The position numbers and the translations under genes are program-made. The notes below the pieces were generated by a model that worked only from the letters and a program-made list of their open reading frames with translations, was not told the origin of the DNA and did no database searches. Of a stretch of 64,000 bases of DNA, positions 11,405 to 23,401 are shown piece after piece. How positions within the stretch are numbered: the first letter of the stretch is position 1; every line of letters begins with the position of its first letter. Source of the DNA: Botryotinia globosa (taxonomy: Eukaryota > Ascomycota > Leotiomycetes > Helotiales > Sclerotiniaceae); contig RCSZ01000006.1 in assembly GCA_014898425.1 (NCBI GenBank), forward strand, positions 682,001 to 746,000. Reading direction: 5' to 3'.

Positions 11405-13520
11405 TTTGGTGGGTAATAATGGATGGTATGGATAGATGGAGTGTTGGGAAGGGGGGAAGGGAAAGTTTTAAAAAAATTGCGATGACATATCATGAATGAT
11501 GGATGGCGTTGCTGCAGTTCTGGGATGCTATCTAATTATTTTATGGCACATATCGTCTTTGAAGTTTGCTCATTGTAGTGGTCTCGCGCTTCTAGCGTTT
11601 AGCGTCTAGCTTCGATATCACTTTACTTGGTAGCTCTGCGATAAAAATGAATGAATCAATGAATTCTCACATAATCTCTAATGCTTTTACTATATCTCAA
11701 TATTAGACACAAACGGGGTAGCTATGGAGCTCTGTCTTATTAATCTGTTTTCTATTCGATATCTCGACTCCCTCGTGCCACCCCCAATATTCACTTAATC
11801 TCAGATCACGTTCTTGCCATCCCGTTCAAATTCTTCTCGTGTATCTATTACAAGAAGTCGGAATTAAAAGTACCTACAGCTTTATAGCTATAGAGGGAGT
11901 CGCAATTCGCACCAAGAATGACGTACTATGTCGAGTGGATACTTACAATAGCATCTCGTGCTTGTGATTACTGAACTGGGATTTATATATATCTAGGCAT
12001 TTTAAATGACTACGGTATACACTTTCTTCCAGACTCGTATGAGGAGATGGAAGTTGTGATTGGATTGTGAGGAGTTTAATTCGTGGTATTTTTGATTGGA
12101 AGCTCGGAAGTAAGTGGTTTGGTTGTTTGGGATAGTTTGGTCTGGGTCAAGGTAAACTGTCTGAAATTCACAATTCGGATTCCTATTGAAAAGATGAGCT
12201 GGCTGCTTCGTTACAGATCGAGCTCCCTTCAACGATATCAGGATTGCAAAATGCTCTTCGCAAGTTTAGCAAAGAGTGTATCATGGTAGACGGTGACTAT
12301 CCGCGTCTTTTCATGCACTGGATGATAACCATTGCTGAGATTTCAGAAGTACGAGATTAAACCGCGTAGCTTGAATGTGTGGTTACTGATAATGGTCTCG
12401 CTTTCGTGGCGTCCCAAGAATATCTAAATACTACATACATATGTGTTGTCAGAGAAATCCGCGGGTCGTGCTTGAGAGAGAAGAGATATTGAAAGTGGAA
12501 GTTTGAGCTACTAGGCTGGAAGTTTGATTGCATGATCAATTCTCGTCGATGAAAAGTACCTGGTTCGAGCTGAAGTGATCTAATTAGCTTTTTATTACTG
12601 GCCCGTGGCCGTGTCCGAGTAAGTGAGCCGATGAGAATGCTTGGATCTAGGCTTAACTGGAGATTTAGATGGTTGGCTTTAGTGTTCTATGTGGTGTTAA
12701 CTATATCTTCCTATCAGTTCTCCTCGCCCATACACCGCATATATACCTTCAATGGGAGAATGAATCATGCGCAACGGAGATGACATACTTTAAGATTGAA
12801 GCTATCCAACCATGTATTCAAGGACAATAGAAAAGGTAATATGGTCAGGCTGTCAGAATCCATTGCAGTGAGGTGAGAAAAGAGATTTTGTCCTAAAACA
12901 GATGTTTCCTTGACGGCATCTTTTACCTACTCTTACCATTCATGATGAGAGAAGACAAAGAGTTACTAATTAGCTGACATTGCCACAGAAACAACCAACC
13001 TTCTTGGATTGTCCCTTCTTGGATTGTCATAACTGGGGAAAGAAGTCAAAGATCGAGATCATCATACAAGGCTTAGCCCTTGAAATCCTACCTGTAGCAA
13101 GGCTTAATGATCCTGGATCTTCAGATTCGTGTTCAAATCTTCTAGACCTGTCGTGACTAGAGGCAAGCTTCCCAAAAGTAATGTCGAAGTACAAGCTACT
13201 GTGAAGAATGACATGGTTCTAAATGACAAACATTTGACAGAAAAGCCACTATCGTAAGACGACCAGGTCCTTACGAGCCAATTTGGAAGATGAATAAACT
13301 CTAGACACGGATCCCTTTGAAAAAAAGTCGGCAACTGCAAATGAAAAGGAGCATGAAGCTCAGCTACACATAGTAAATAGGAACTTCCGCAAAGCGAATG
13401 ACGCAATTGATTTTACTCCGCCACAATACATTGCAGATATGTCAAACACTTCGATATACGAATATCAAATATCTGAACGCTAAGCCAAATTAAGATGATT
13501 CGCTTTTAGGTATAGGATTA
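11405..13520. other. Intergenic, no gene recognised
   Basis: A 2.1-kb gene-poor stretch. Open frames at 12002-12539 and 13104-13406 are short, overlap on opposite strands and have no recognisable domain or splice pattern. A near-palindromic AGCTTTATAGCTATAGAGG segment lies near 11,880. An mRNA 3' end for the CYP40 gene is expected soon after 11,405. Confidence 0.5.
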
Positions 13521-13976
13521 GGGCACAGCTGTTCGTCGAACACCAAAATCGCACCAAAACTCATATAAATTATCAATATATTTTTCCATAAGATTATAAT
13601 TTGTATATAATAAATTTTACAATAGTTTTTTCAATTTTAATTAAATTTTTATAAAAATAAGATTAAATATTTTTAGAATTTTTATTAATTATAAAATCTA
13701 TATAAAAAGTTGATATAAATTCGAAATATTGAAATTTATTAATAAAATAAACAAAAATAAATAAATCAATTTTAATTCAATTTTTTAAATAATGATATTC
13801 CTATATTTTTAAATTATAATAAATACCAAAATTAAGCTTTTCAATATATAATAAAATTATTTAAGAAATTTCAATTCAATATAATGATTTTTAGTATTCC
13901 TTTTCTATTATTATAAATAGAGTAAAATGATCATTTTTGATGTGATTTTGATGTTCGATGAACAGCTGTGCACGGT
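13521..13976. mobile_element. Inverted-repeat element, copy A of a two-copy family (MITE-like)
   Basis: The left end GGGCACAGCTGTTCGTCGAA CACCAAAATC and the right-end complement GTGCACAGCTGTTCATCGAA CATCAAAATC are inverted repeats of about 38 bp. The internal mismatches are all C/T or G/A transitions, as RIP would cause. The interior is very AT-rich and noncoding. It aligns in the same orientation with the copy at 55094-55554, for example sharing ATTATAAAATCTATATA and AAGTTGATATAAATT. Possible TA flanks occur at 13519-13520 and 13977-13978, but the two termini differ by a few bases, so the exact ends are uncertain. Confidence 0.82.
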
Positions 13977-15092
13977 TACTATACATACCCCGCTTGTACA
14001 GGCAGGGTCCTTACGAGACGAGGCAGAAAGATAAGCCCTAACTTTTAAGACAAATTTCATAGTTCCGAAGCTCTGCATTGGATATAACTTTATTTCCAAC
14101 GAATTTAAGTATAAGCCATGGCATTCATTGTTGTATTAGATGCCGATAACCTTGCAAAAGGTGTCAATATTAGCAGCGTCTTATTAGTATGTCCTTACAC
14201 GATTCTTTGACTGAAACAGGTAAGACGATTGGAGATGATTGGTATCAATTCCGTCAATTCCACCCGTGTAATCCTTTTGTGACAATGTTTCGTGGGCCGT
14301 ACACAGCGTAATGCGATTGGTTCTGTTGGATTTAGTGGGAAATTCAATTCCTAAAATACCAACGGTCGGTAGCTTCTACTGCAAGGGGGGCTTTGTCTCG
14401 AGTCGGATTTTGACAGCTGACTGGGCCTTGGATACTAGCATACACGAAGTTGACTGCTGAACTAGCCTTAATCAATTGACTTCATTTGCGATATAGCCAA
14501 CGAATAGTAGACAAACATATACGAGGCCAGAATCTGATTGGAATGGATAACTTTCTTAAATCAAAGAGCAGTATGCTAATTCAAAAGCTTCAATCTAGGT
14601 AGATTTCGGTGCTGATACGAGTAAGACGCTTATACGGCAAGTAGATGTTTTATCTTTCTAATTCTGTCATAGGGGTCCATGTTCCATGTAAGCTAGTACA
14701 TGCACTGAATGGACGCCTTGGCTGACTTACCCTATACAGATTTAATCATTTAAAAGGAGAATGATAATACCCCATTAACAAAGTTGTAATGTGTGCAAAT
14801 AAGGAAAATTTGACAGATATATAAAGGTGGAGGTATTCGTATATTTTTCTGTTGCTTTCTCCTGTTCGTCAACAGTATCTCTTGCATTCTCTTCACATCG
14901 CAATTTTGCCTTCTTTGCCTTAGCTCATTTTGAAAAGGAAATTTACTGTCCAATATTCTTGTCAGTCTCTATTATATTCATCGTCTAAACACGTCTATAA
15001 CATCAAGACTTCATTCAACCTTTGCACAATAGGCTTCCTACCGTCACTCTACCTCGAGTCCTTCTTGTACACAGATCTAGGCCATTAACAGC
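13977..15092. other. Intergenic with a TATA-like box before the small gene
   Basis: No gene recognised. TATATAAAG occurs at about 14,818, roughly 270 nt before the ATG at 15093. The intervening sequence becomes CT/CA-rich (14,960-15,090), as in fungal leaders. This supports transcription into the candidate small gene but does not prove it. Confidence 0.4.
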
Positions 15093-15300
15093 ATGTCTAA
15101 CATTGTCGTCTTGGCTATTGTCGCATGTGTCATATTGGCAATTGGGTTAGTTTCCTTGATCAACATATCGAGACAAAAGGATGGACCATCAATAGCGGTG
15201 TAAGAAAGAACAGAGCGCCGTTCTTGGAGGAGGAGGAACTGTTGCGGCATCTGATAGTTATCCGGGAGGTGGAAGTGATACTCGTCAAGAATCCCACTGA
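15093..15300 (+). CDS. Candidate small single-span membrane protein
   Basis: The ATG opens MSNIVVLAIVACVILAIG, a clean hydrophobic segment. Unspliced it stops after 36 aa. Two spliced models are possible. (a) A weak donor GTTTCC at 15150 to CAATAG ending 15195 gives 53 aa with a Gly/Ser-rich tail (CKKEQSAVLGGGG ... GGGSDTRQESH) ending at 15300. (b) A better donor GTTAGT at 15147 to the same acceptor gives a charged tail (RAPFLEEEELLRHL) ending at 15346. The Gly/Ser tail looks more protein-like; the donor favours (b). It resembles no family I recognise. A TATA-like box and CT-rich leader lie upstream. Existence and exon structure are both uncertain. Confidence 0.35.
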
Positions 15301-15346
15301 GATACAAACACTCACTTGGCGAGCGACATCGAACCCCGCAGAATAG

Positions 15347-17053
15347 CTAGATCAATTCCTTTGGCGATTTTGCCTTTGATCATTTCAAACAAGCGAAAGA
15401 GAATGAAAAGATCCCACGCCACGATCTATAATCAATCCTCAGTACAACCCGAGAGTCTTGGAATCGCATCATGGAGCATAGATATACCTACCGATCCGCT
15501 TTGCTTCATTATAGTCATGGCTGTGTGGTTGATGTTGAGATCGTCAATTTTACTTTGCGGCGCAGAATAATTGGATTCGGCGTTTGGGGCTGCAGGAATG
15601 AAGCTGAGATAGAATGTAGTAACAGGCTGGGGAAACAAGACGTCGTGCAAAGAAGATTCGGGGAGGTCAGTTGACTATTTTCGGAGAGACTTCTTACTCT
15701 TCTGTAGAGCGAAAGACATTGGGGCTTTTATTTTTCCTTATTTTTCATTGAATAATAATGACCATAAACTCGATTGTATCGCAAAACTTGACTTATGGGC
15801 AAGAGTTTTTTTGAATCATAATTGCTATAGCTTAATTTCTGGCAGATTGATCTTGATGCTTTCATTTCTCGCAGTGATGTCAAGATTCAACAAAAAAACG
15901 TTTGTGGATCTGGCGGGCAGATTTCCGAAGTTGTAATATCACAAGAGTGAATTAAACTACCCACAACTTCTCACCTAATTGGTTCCATTTGATGGTATAC
16001 TGTGTAGCAATACACATGTAGTCTAGGAGAACAGTTGAGTTTTGCATGTTCATCAATTTTGGGCTTTGAATACAGAATTCTGTCATGGGAGATCATTTCT
16101 AGTATCCTTGACAAGATAGATCATATGCGGTGTATCTTCAATACTAGAATATAAATAGTATTGAGCAGGACAAGAGACAAGAATGGAACGGAATGTGATC
16201 TGAAAGAAGAAAGGTAACCATTAGTGTTAACATCGATATACCACTTGATTTGTCAGTTTACTTCTGAGAGCAGTTCAATCAAAGACAAGGGAGAGATCAA
16301 TACAGAAGTGCTTATCAGCAAAAGGGTATCTTCCCCTCTCAATCTGGACTGAATTTTGCGAGCATAAAGTCACAGAGTGTCTTCTGTGGACTTTGGATAT
16401 AAATGTGACTTGTGGGTGTGTGAATAACAAACTGTATGAATAACAAACTGTGTTGAATTTAAACTTAATGCTAGATAACAGTGGTAAACGATTTGACGGT
16501 TTACAGGAAGGACATGGAAAGGTAGATGCAAGCTACACTTGTAGATACAAAGTAATCTGAGATCGACTACCTCGACACTGTCCTTGCGAGTTTTCGAAGA
16601 GTATAAAACTGTGGTCCTATCACTACCTACCTGGGTAGTCAGGTAGTCAGGTATACATTGTTTCCAAAGCACTACCATTTACTAACTACCTAGGCTGGGG
16701 TAAGTACATGAAGAGAATTCTGAGACAAAAGGAGCTCTGCCATAGAGAGTAATGTAACCAAATATCAAGCACTGTGTATATTTTACCAAATTCAAACTCA
16801 TACGAAATGAGTGAATGAATGTATGATCCAAATGAAATAGTGATGAAAAGATCTGAACTCCAATAATGGCAGGTATAGCGGCAGGTATAGCCTTGGCTAA
16901 CTTGGAATGGCCTAGTGGATTGTCGGGAAAAATAGCCCAGATCCCGTCCTCAACTTTTTTTTTTGCGTATCGCATCGCAAGCTTTCTCAAGCTGAAATAT
17001 CAAATTCTTTCTGCGACATCTTAATTTTACCTTTCCCTTCGTAAGTAATCAAG
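15347..17053. other. Intergenic, no gene recognised
   Basis: About 1.7 kb up to the UTP15 start. Short frames on both strands look random. A cluster of CTACCTGGGTAG / CAGGTAGTCAGGTAG and CTACCTAGG motifs lies at 16,623-16,693. A ten-T tract and GCGTATCGCATCGC, which contains a partial PAC-like GCGATG on the minus strand, precede UTP15 at about 16,957-16,978. Confidence 0.45.
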
Positions 17054-18664
17054 ATGTCCGCGCCAGTGACAGGTCTACCGGCCGTTAAACTCCCTACCGC
17101 TCCTTCGCCAATTACACCTGAACAACGATATTGGAAGGGTTTTCGCTCCCAGCAACTCATCCCATCACCAACGAATTATCCTATTACGCACATATCGTTC
17201 CCTCCTCCTCCAACAAACGCTTTATCACCCTCCGGCAATGATTACTTCTGTGTCACCACTGGGACTCGACTCCAGATCTACTCAATTCGCACACGAAAAT
17301 TAGTAAAGACTATTACTCGGTTCTCAGATGTTGCGCATAGCGGAGAGATTCGACGAGATGGACGTGTTATGGTGGCAGGTGACGAAACGGGAAAGATACA
17401 GGTCTTCGATGTAAATTCAAGAGCCATCTTAAAAACTTGGGAAGAACACAAGCAGCCAGTTTGGACCACAAAGTTTTCGCCAACAGAATTGACAACTCTC
17501 ATGAGTGCTAGTGACGATAGAACTGTTAAGCTTTGGGATCTGCCAAGTCAAGAAAGTACAACTACCTTCACTGGACATACCGATTATGTTAGAAGTGGTG
17601 CTTTCATGCCTGGGTCAATGTCGAATATGATCTTGACTGGTAGTTACGACGAGACTGTCAGATTATGGGATCCTAGAGTTCCAGCTAGAGCAGCTATGAC
17701 TTTCAAGCATGCTGCACCAATCGAGACTGTACTTCCTATGCCTTCAGGGACCACCGTTCTTGCTGCAGCTGATAACCAAATCTCGGTCCTTGATTTGGTT
17801 GCTGGAAAGCCATTGCACATCATCAAGAACCATCAGAAGACTGTCACTTCGTTGTGCCTCGCATCAAACGCTACTAGACTGGTTAGTGGTGGCTTGGATG
17901 GCCATGTCAAGGTTTTTGAAACCACGGGATGGAATGTTGTAACTGGACTCAAATACTCAGCTCCTGTTTTGTCAGTCAATGTTGTTAGCTCTGGTGCCAA
18001 TCGCGAGGATAAGCATTTGGTCGTAGGTATGCAATCTGGTGTCTTATCCATCAAAACACGACTATCAGGCCAGCAAAAGGTGAAAGAAAGAGAAAGAGCG
18101 AAAGAGATGCAAGCCTTGCTTGACGGTACATTAGAGGAATACGATAAGAAGAACAAGAAGAGAAAACACACTAGCGGAGTTGAAAAGAGGCTCAGGGGAA
18201 TGGATTTCATGGGAGAAGGAGCAGATGTGGTGATTGAGGGTAATGCACGTTCAACAAAGCGAAAGGCTCCAGAATGGGAGCGTGAACTCCAACTCGGTCG
18301 ATATCACCAAGCGCTAGATTGTGTACTCCAGAAAGGCCTCCCCGCAGTCACTGTTCTTACACTTCTCACAGCGCTTCGACACAGAAGTGCCATGCGAGCA
18401 GCATTCGAAAAGCGTGACGAGACTACGATACAACCGATTTTCAAATGGGTGTCAAAACATATTACTGATCCTCGATATGTTCCCATATGTACTGATGCTG
18501 CTATGCTGCTCTTGGACATATACGCAGAGTATACCTCCGAATCGCCAGAATTAGAACGCCAAATCAGGTTCTTACATCGACGTGTAAGGGCAGAGGTAGA
18601 AAGGTCACAAAAGGCCATGCAGGTCAAGGGTATGCTAGATCTGCTTGTGGCTGGGGTAAAATAG
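17054..18664 (+). CDS. UTP15: U3 snoRNP component UTP15 (WD40)
   Basis: Single exon, 536 aa, close to the family length. A nucleolar member of the t-UTP/UTP-A subcomplex, needed for pre-rRNA transcription and early 18S processing. The N-terminal part carries RYWKGFRSQQLIPSPTNYPI, typical of Utp15. Seven-bladed WD40 repeats follow (about 60-345); visible examples are WEEHKQPVWTTKFSP...SASDDRTVKLWD and GHTDYVRSGAF...GSYDETVRLWD. A basic linker (KKNKKRKHTSGVEKRLRG) leads to the helical UTP15 C-terminal domain (about 400-530; WERELQLGRYHQALDCVLQK, TVLTLLTALRHRSAMRAA). The start is the first ATG of the frame. Confidence 0.95.
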   Translation: MSAPVTGLPAVKLPTAPSPITPEQRYWKGFRSQQLIPSPTNYPITHISFPPPPTNALSPSGNDYFCVTTGTRLQIYSIRTRKLVKTITRFSDVAHSGEIRRDGRVMVAGDETGKIQVFDVNSRAILKTWEEHKQPVWTTKFSPTELTTLMSASDDRTVKLWDLPSQESTTTFTGHTDYVRSGAFMPGSMSNMILTGSYDETVRLWDPRVPARAAMTFKHAAPIETVLPMPSGTTVLAAADNQISVLDLVAGKPLHIIKNHQKTVTSLCLASNATRLVSGGLDGHVKVFETTGWNVVTGLKYSAPVLSVNVVSSGANREDKHLVVGMQSGVLSIKTRLSGQQKVKERERAKEMQALLDGTLEEYDKKNKKRKHTSGVEKRLRGMDFMGEGADVVIEGNARSTKRKAPEWERELQLGRYHQALDCVLQKGLPAVTVLTLLTALRHRSAMRAAFEKRDETTIQPIFKWVSKHITDPRYVPICTDAAMLLLDIYAEYTSESPELERQIRFLHRRVRAEVERSQKAMQVKGMLDLLVAGVK

Positions 18665-19323
18665 GAAGTCTAATGGGGAATTGTCTTTTTTTGCATAGCG
18701 TTGGCGTTGGTAGGGAAATACCGGAAATGTCAGGAAAAGCTTCCTTGTCCATTCTATATTTGAAAGACTCAATAATTGAACCTATCACAAAAGCTACTAT
18801 GCCTATTTTCAAATTAGGATTACAATTATGTTGTTCTCTGCTTGCGATATTATCTTGAGTAGTTTTCTCAAATTTGAAAAGGACTTCGTCTATTCTCCTC
18901 GCAAAACCAAATTCACGTCATCACGCATTTGCAAGCGCCAGGGGTAAATGTTGATTTTGGCCCCACCCCCATGATATCAAACCATTTACGAATAACCTCC
19001 TATCGGGTATTGTGATCAACATTGATTCAATACAATAGCAGAAATTTTCTCCGAATGGTGTCGAGATAAATCTATAATCCCGTGGCAACTTTTTCACTGG
19101 CATGGTAGTATAGTTCTCAATTGGAAATTCGATCGATACCTTGATTCATCTCGTCCAAAACATGATATGATATTCCCAATTCACAAAACTGTGCCATAAT
19201 TTTTTTGGTTTTTTACAATGATTCATATGTTATCTAGCATGAATCATAAACGTCCACTTTCCACTGACATAAAGTTCACTTTAAACTAAGACATTGAGCT
19301 CCACTGCAAATATACTATCCAAA
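18665..19323. other. Intergenic, UTP15 to membrane-protein gene
   Basis: About 0.66 kb. A small frame at 18673-18858 and its opposite are unlikely to be genes. No recognised site. Confidence 0.4.
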
Positions 19324-20384
19324 ATGCCTCGATCAAACACCCTTCCAATAGACCCACCAAAAAGTACCTACACTGGCGATGGAAGACTTAATCGTGACAG
19401 TACAACAAAAGTACGATCTCAAGTTACTTCGCCAAAGCCATCCAAAACCCAAACAATTTCTGAATCGACCTCTCATCAACCTTTCCGTCATGGATCGAAT
19501 AAATCAAATTCGTCAACTGTTACAGGATGTTCGACTTTGAAATCTGCAAGACCGGCTGGCTTAAATAGACAAAATAGCGTGCAAACGAGATATATGAATA
19601 TGCTTCTTTCTCTTGACACTATTCCCCGCATGCACAACATATACATATCATTCTTTAATTGTAAGTCATCTTACCCCTCGAATCTCAATTCCCCAATCAC
19701 CGTTCCACTTACTCTAACACCCTCGAGGGATACTTCTGGCGGGCTTCATAATCTTCCCGGGCACATTCACATCTCTCCAATCTCTTCCCTCTTCTCCCCT
19801 TCCCTCCGATCTCCCAGATGCAACCACCCAACATATTCTCCACGCAGCGAAAAACATTCCTCTTCTCTGGATCGCAAGCTTCAGCTGTGGTATCGGTGCA
19901 ATGGGTATGCTATGGCTGTGGCATACACATCGACGAAACTACGTGTGGCTTTTGAATAAAATATTCCTGCCGGGTTGTCTCAATAGTGTGGCGGGATTTG
20001 TAGGGACGCTGGTGGGGGTTTATGGTCAGCAAAAGGGTGCGTGGAGTATTACTGCTAGGTGCGTGGGAAGTTTTCTTTATTAAGGAAATTAATTTTGTTG
20101 GGCGAGCAGAGGCAGCAATTTGATTGTTTTCTTTTCCTCTAAAATATGTCTTGTTATTACAATATACATCTACTTACTCCCCATCTGCGCATAGGGTCAC
20201 TGCGATAGTTACCGCCACCATTGCGTGTATAACGGGTATTCTATTTGTCTTTTATAATTTCTGGTCGTTGAGAAGGGTAAAGAGTACACATGAAAAGGAG
20301 ATGAAAAGTTTTGACGAGGGATTTGTGGAGAAGATTAGGAGGAAGAAAGATGAGCCGGCGTTGGAGCCGGGAAGTGTTGTTTAG
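19324..20384 (+). CDS. Four-span integral membrane protein, function unknown
   Basis: Three exons: 19324-19660, 19728-20058, 20195-20384; 285 aa. The donors are GTAAGT and GTGCGT, and the first intron has a CTAAC branch site. The N-terminal 95 residues are hydrophilic and Ser/Thr/Lys-rich (MPRSNTLPIDPPKSTYTG...). Four hydrophobic segments follow: YISFFNWILLAGFIIFPGTF, IPLLWIASFSCGIGAMGMLW, CLNSVAGFVGTLVGVYGQQ and VTAIVTATIACITGILFVF. A short basic/acidic tail (EKIRRKKDEPALEPGSVV) ends the protein. Segment 1 is restored only by splicing T+GG to a Trp codon, which supports the model. I recognise the general type as a conserved ascomycete membrane protein but cannot name a function or compartment. 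Confidence 0.85.
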
Positions 20385-21996
20385 TGGGCTGGAGAGGAGA
20401 TTATAATGGTGAGGAGATGAGAAAGGATGAAATGATAGATGGATAAATTTCAATTGGTGAAGAGGAGAAAGGAGGAAAGGAGAGATGTGGAGGATTTGTC
20501 ATGTTCTTGTTATATTTCCAAGAAGAAATAGAGTGGTATACTCAAAATTGATGGTGATGATTTCTTCTTAGATGTCGTACATTTGTGAGCTATCTACAAA
20601 GTGATGAAGAATACTTCCTTACAGAGACTTGATATTACTCAGTTCTTATTCTGCAACGTCACTACTGTACTTTTTTCACTTGCACTTGCACTGTATGATA
20701 CCAAGAAGATGAGCATAGTAATTTTCATTGATATTTAAAAGAAAACTTCCAATCTCCTGATGTTTCATTTGCAAAATCTCAAAAATCCTCGCAATTGAAA
20801 AAAACCAGATGTTCAAGTTATTCAAATCAAGTCAAGAAAAAGACTCCTCGAATCCAACCAATCTCCACAAAAGACGTGATGCAGAAGAAACAAGAGTGAA
20901 GTACAAACAGTATTTCAACATTCTTTTCAACTAGCGAGAAAAACACTCAAAGTGTTAAAATACACCCATCCATGATAATCCTACATCACATCCCAACTAA
21001 ACATCCGCCTCCAATCCACCAGATATATTATAATACAATACATTACATTACAGACAAACTCCGATCACATAACTCTAATTACAGAACACTTAAATCTTCA
21101 AATCCTCAAATCCCCAAGTATCTATAGAACACACCCTTCCAATATCCTCGGAGAATTCTCCAAGGATTCTAAATACCCACTCCAAATAAACGAGTACAGC
21201 AAAGTGCATCCATACATTAGGACACACAAAAACGACAAAGATAACTAATACGCGCGACTTCGAAAGTAAGATTACCAAGTTCTAGACTTCTTTCTCCAAG
21301 CTCAAGAACCTAGAGCCGATATGCAACAAAGAATAGAAGGGTTGAAGAAGCGTCAGAGTAATGTGATTGAGTGCGTGGATATTGAAAGTGTTGTCAGAGT
21401 GATGTAAGGGAGAAGCGAGAGAAAGGGGTCTGCACTTTCTCCGACTATCCTATCATCACATGATTATCTCATTTGCCTCGAAGCCCTTGTAGAGAAGTTT
21501 TTAGATTATAAAAATTCTTGCGAAATCGCAGAACCAAGCAGAAAATATGTATTGTGTGAGTTTGATGATCTAGAAAAGTAAAATCAGTATCTCCTTTGCA
21601 CGGTATCAATTTAGCCTCGAATTCGTATTGATATTCTGCATATGATTTAAATGAGTGATTAGCTTCACCAATGTAGCTTATTAATTGAAAATATCATGAT
21701 TTGGAATAAAAAGATGAAGAAGTAAAGTGTCATTAATTCAATAGGTAAACGCCTCGTCCCCTAATGCTTGCATATCATCATCGCCCATGTGTATATACTT
21801 AGGTATCCTAATTCCCACTTTTCGTGCACGTCGTGTGCTATGAATTCATACCTCTATCTACACCGCTACCAGACATATCAATATCCTTAATTTTTGTTTA
21901 TTTTTCGATACTCATTGAAACCCCTTCACCCCTACACCCCTACACCCCTACACCCTGCCCCTTTCATTCGATCCGTCACTTCGCTAGCTTAGCTTC
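20385..21996. other. Intergenic with a CCCCTACA short tandem repeat
   Basis: 1.6 kb between converging genes. It contains 3' flanks and AT-rich sequence. A short 8-bp tandem tract (CACCCCTA, about four copies) lies at 21,927-21,955. No gene seen; the frame at 21090-21278 is unsupported. Confidence 0.5.
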
Positions 21997-23401
21997 TTAG
22001 ACGACGTCATCACTCCCCTTAACAACCCTGTTACACCATCCACACCAACTCCTTGCCTTCCCCTCCATCTCCCTAACCAAATATCTCCCCTCACTTTTCT
22101 CATCACCAAATTCTGGCACACAAGCCCCTACCTTCACCATCTTAACCCTCTTCTTCTTCATGACCCCTCCAATCCCCTCAATTTCATGTCTTGCATATCC
22201 AGGCCCTAGAGTTAAGTTCCTCTCACTGCTATTCGGACTCGTGCCTCCAAATATACTTCCTCCTGGACTAGATGCTGGAGACCCGGCTCGACTAGATTCC
22301 TCGAATTCACGCGCGTCTTCGGCGTCACAGTCGGTTTCTTGTTCTACTTCTATGGCGGCTAAACAGGTACTACCACGACCGCAAGGAACACCACGATTTC
22401 CTTCACCAATGCCAACGCCGAGGCCACCTAAGGATGGAAGGTAGCGAGTACGCCATTTCCAGATGCCTTCGTATTCTTGATCGGTAGAGCGGAGGGATCG
22501 CCCACAGGGCTGACAGAGCCAAACAGCTGTTGGGCACCTGCAGAGAGAAGCTTTCATTGTTTCAGGAGATAATGAAAGGGTATGATCATGTGTATTTGAG
22601 GAAGAAGAGGGGCAATATGATGATGAAGAGCCAGCGACCAAACAAGAAAGAGGAGCCTTCGAGCATGTCTTACACATGCGTCGATGACGATGACGTAAGA
22701 GAACAGGGCCAGGTGGTTTAATAGTGCAGTTCTGTTTGCACAGAATTAGCCTCTATAATATGTGGACACAGCGCCTATACAGATCCCAATATCCTTTAAT
22801 AACACATACCCTACAAACCACCCTTCCGCACTTGCGACACTCCCCCACCAGATCTCTAGCACAATCACCCACTTTCCCACTACCGTGTGCATCGCGTCCG
22901 CTTTCAACAAAATAGTAATCTGCGGCCCGCGCTCGATAACGAAATGTATGTTCGGGATCGAGCTCTACATCCTCGTTTTCGCAGTGAAGGGTTGATGTGA
23001 GAAGCTTGGAGCGAAATTGAAGGAGATTGACTCGAACTTGACGGCATGTATGAGAGAGTGCATCGAGAGTGTTAAGGTCGATATTAGATGCTATGGCAGA
23101 TATGATACTGCGAGAATATTAGCCTCTTCCTGATTGTATGATTCACAAGTGAATATAATCAATGATGAACAGGAACTGACGGATAACAGCCCAATGCCTC
23201 TGTGATGACATTCTTATTTGGATTCACCCTGTCGTCTTGATCCAACGTCAATGCAAGTGCATTTGCTCCCTTATTCGCCTCCCCAAATCCGCCCCAAACA
23301 GGCTTTTGAAATCCATTTATTCCATTCTGCAAATGGCTCAATTCGTTTCCCACTTGCTCTGGAGGATCGGAATCATCTTCGAAATCGACAAATACTACCA
23401 T
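21997..23401 (-). CDS. F-box-like protein with cysteine-rich zinc-binding region
   Basis: Three exons, complement(21997..22731, 22810..23107, 23181..23401), 417 aa. After an acidic N-terminus comes an F-box-like helix set joined across exon 1/2: CYPIISAIASNIDLNTLDAL then SHTCRQVRVNLLQFRSKLL (about 72-115). F-box proteins are usually SCF ubiquitin-ligase adaptors via Skp1. A Cys-rich segment follows: CRKCGRVVCRNC (across exon 2/3), MCKTC, LCRCPTAVWLCQPCG, and a late CGWCN. These paired CxxC motifs suggest structural zinc. The Leu/Pro start of a canonical F-box (LPxE) is not present, so the Skp1 interaction is inference. The C-terminal third has Ser/Gly-rich disorder. Introns are 73 and 78 bp. 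Confidence 0.82.

Noticed and set aside
19294..19323. Ten extra codons before the four-span membrane protein
   Set aside because: The frame begins at TTG; the first ATG is at 19324.
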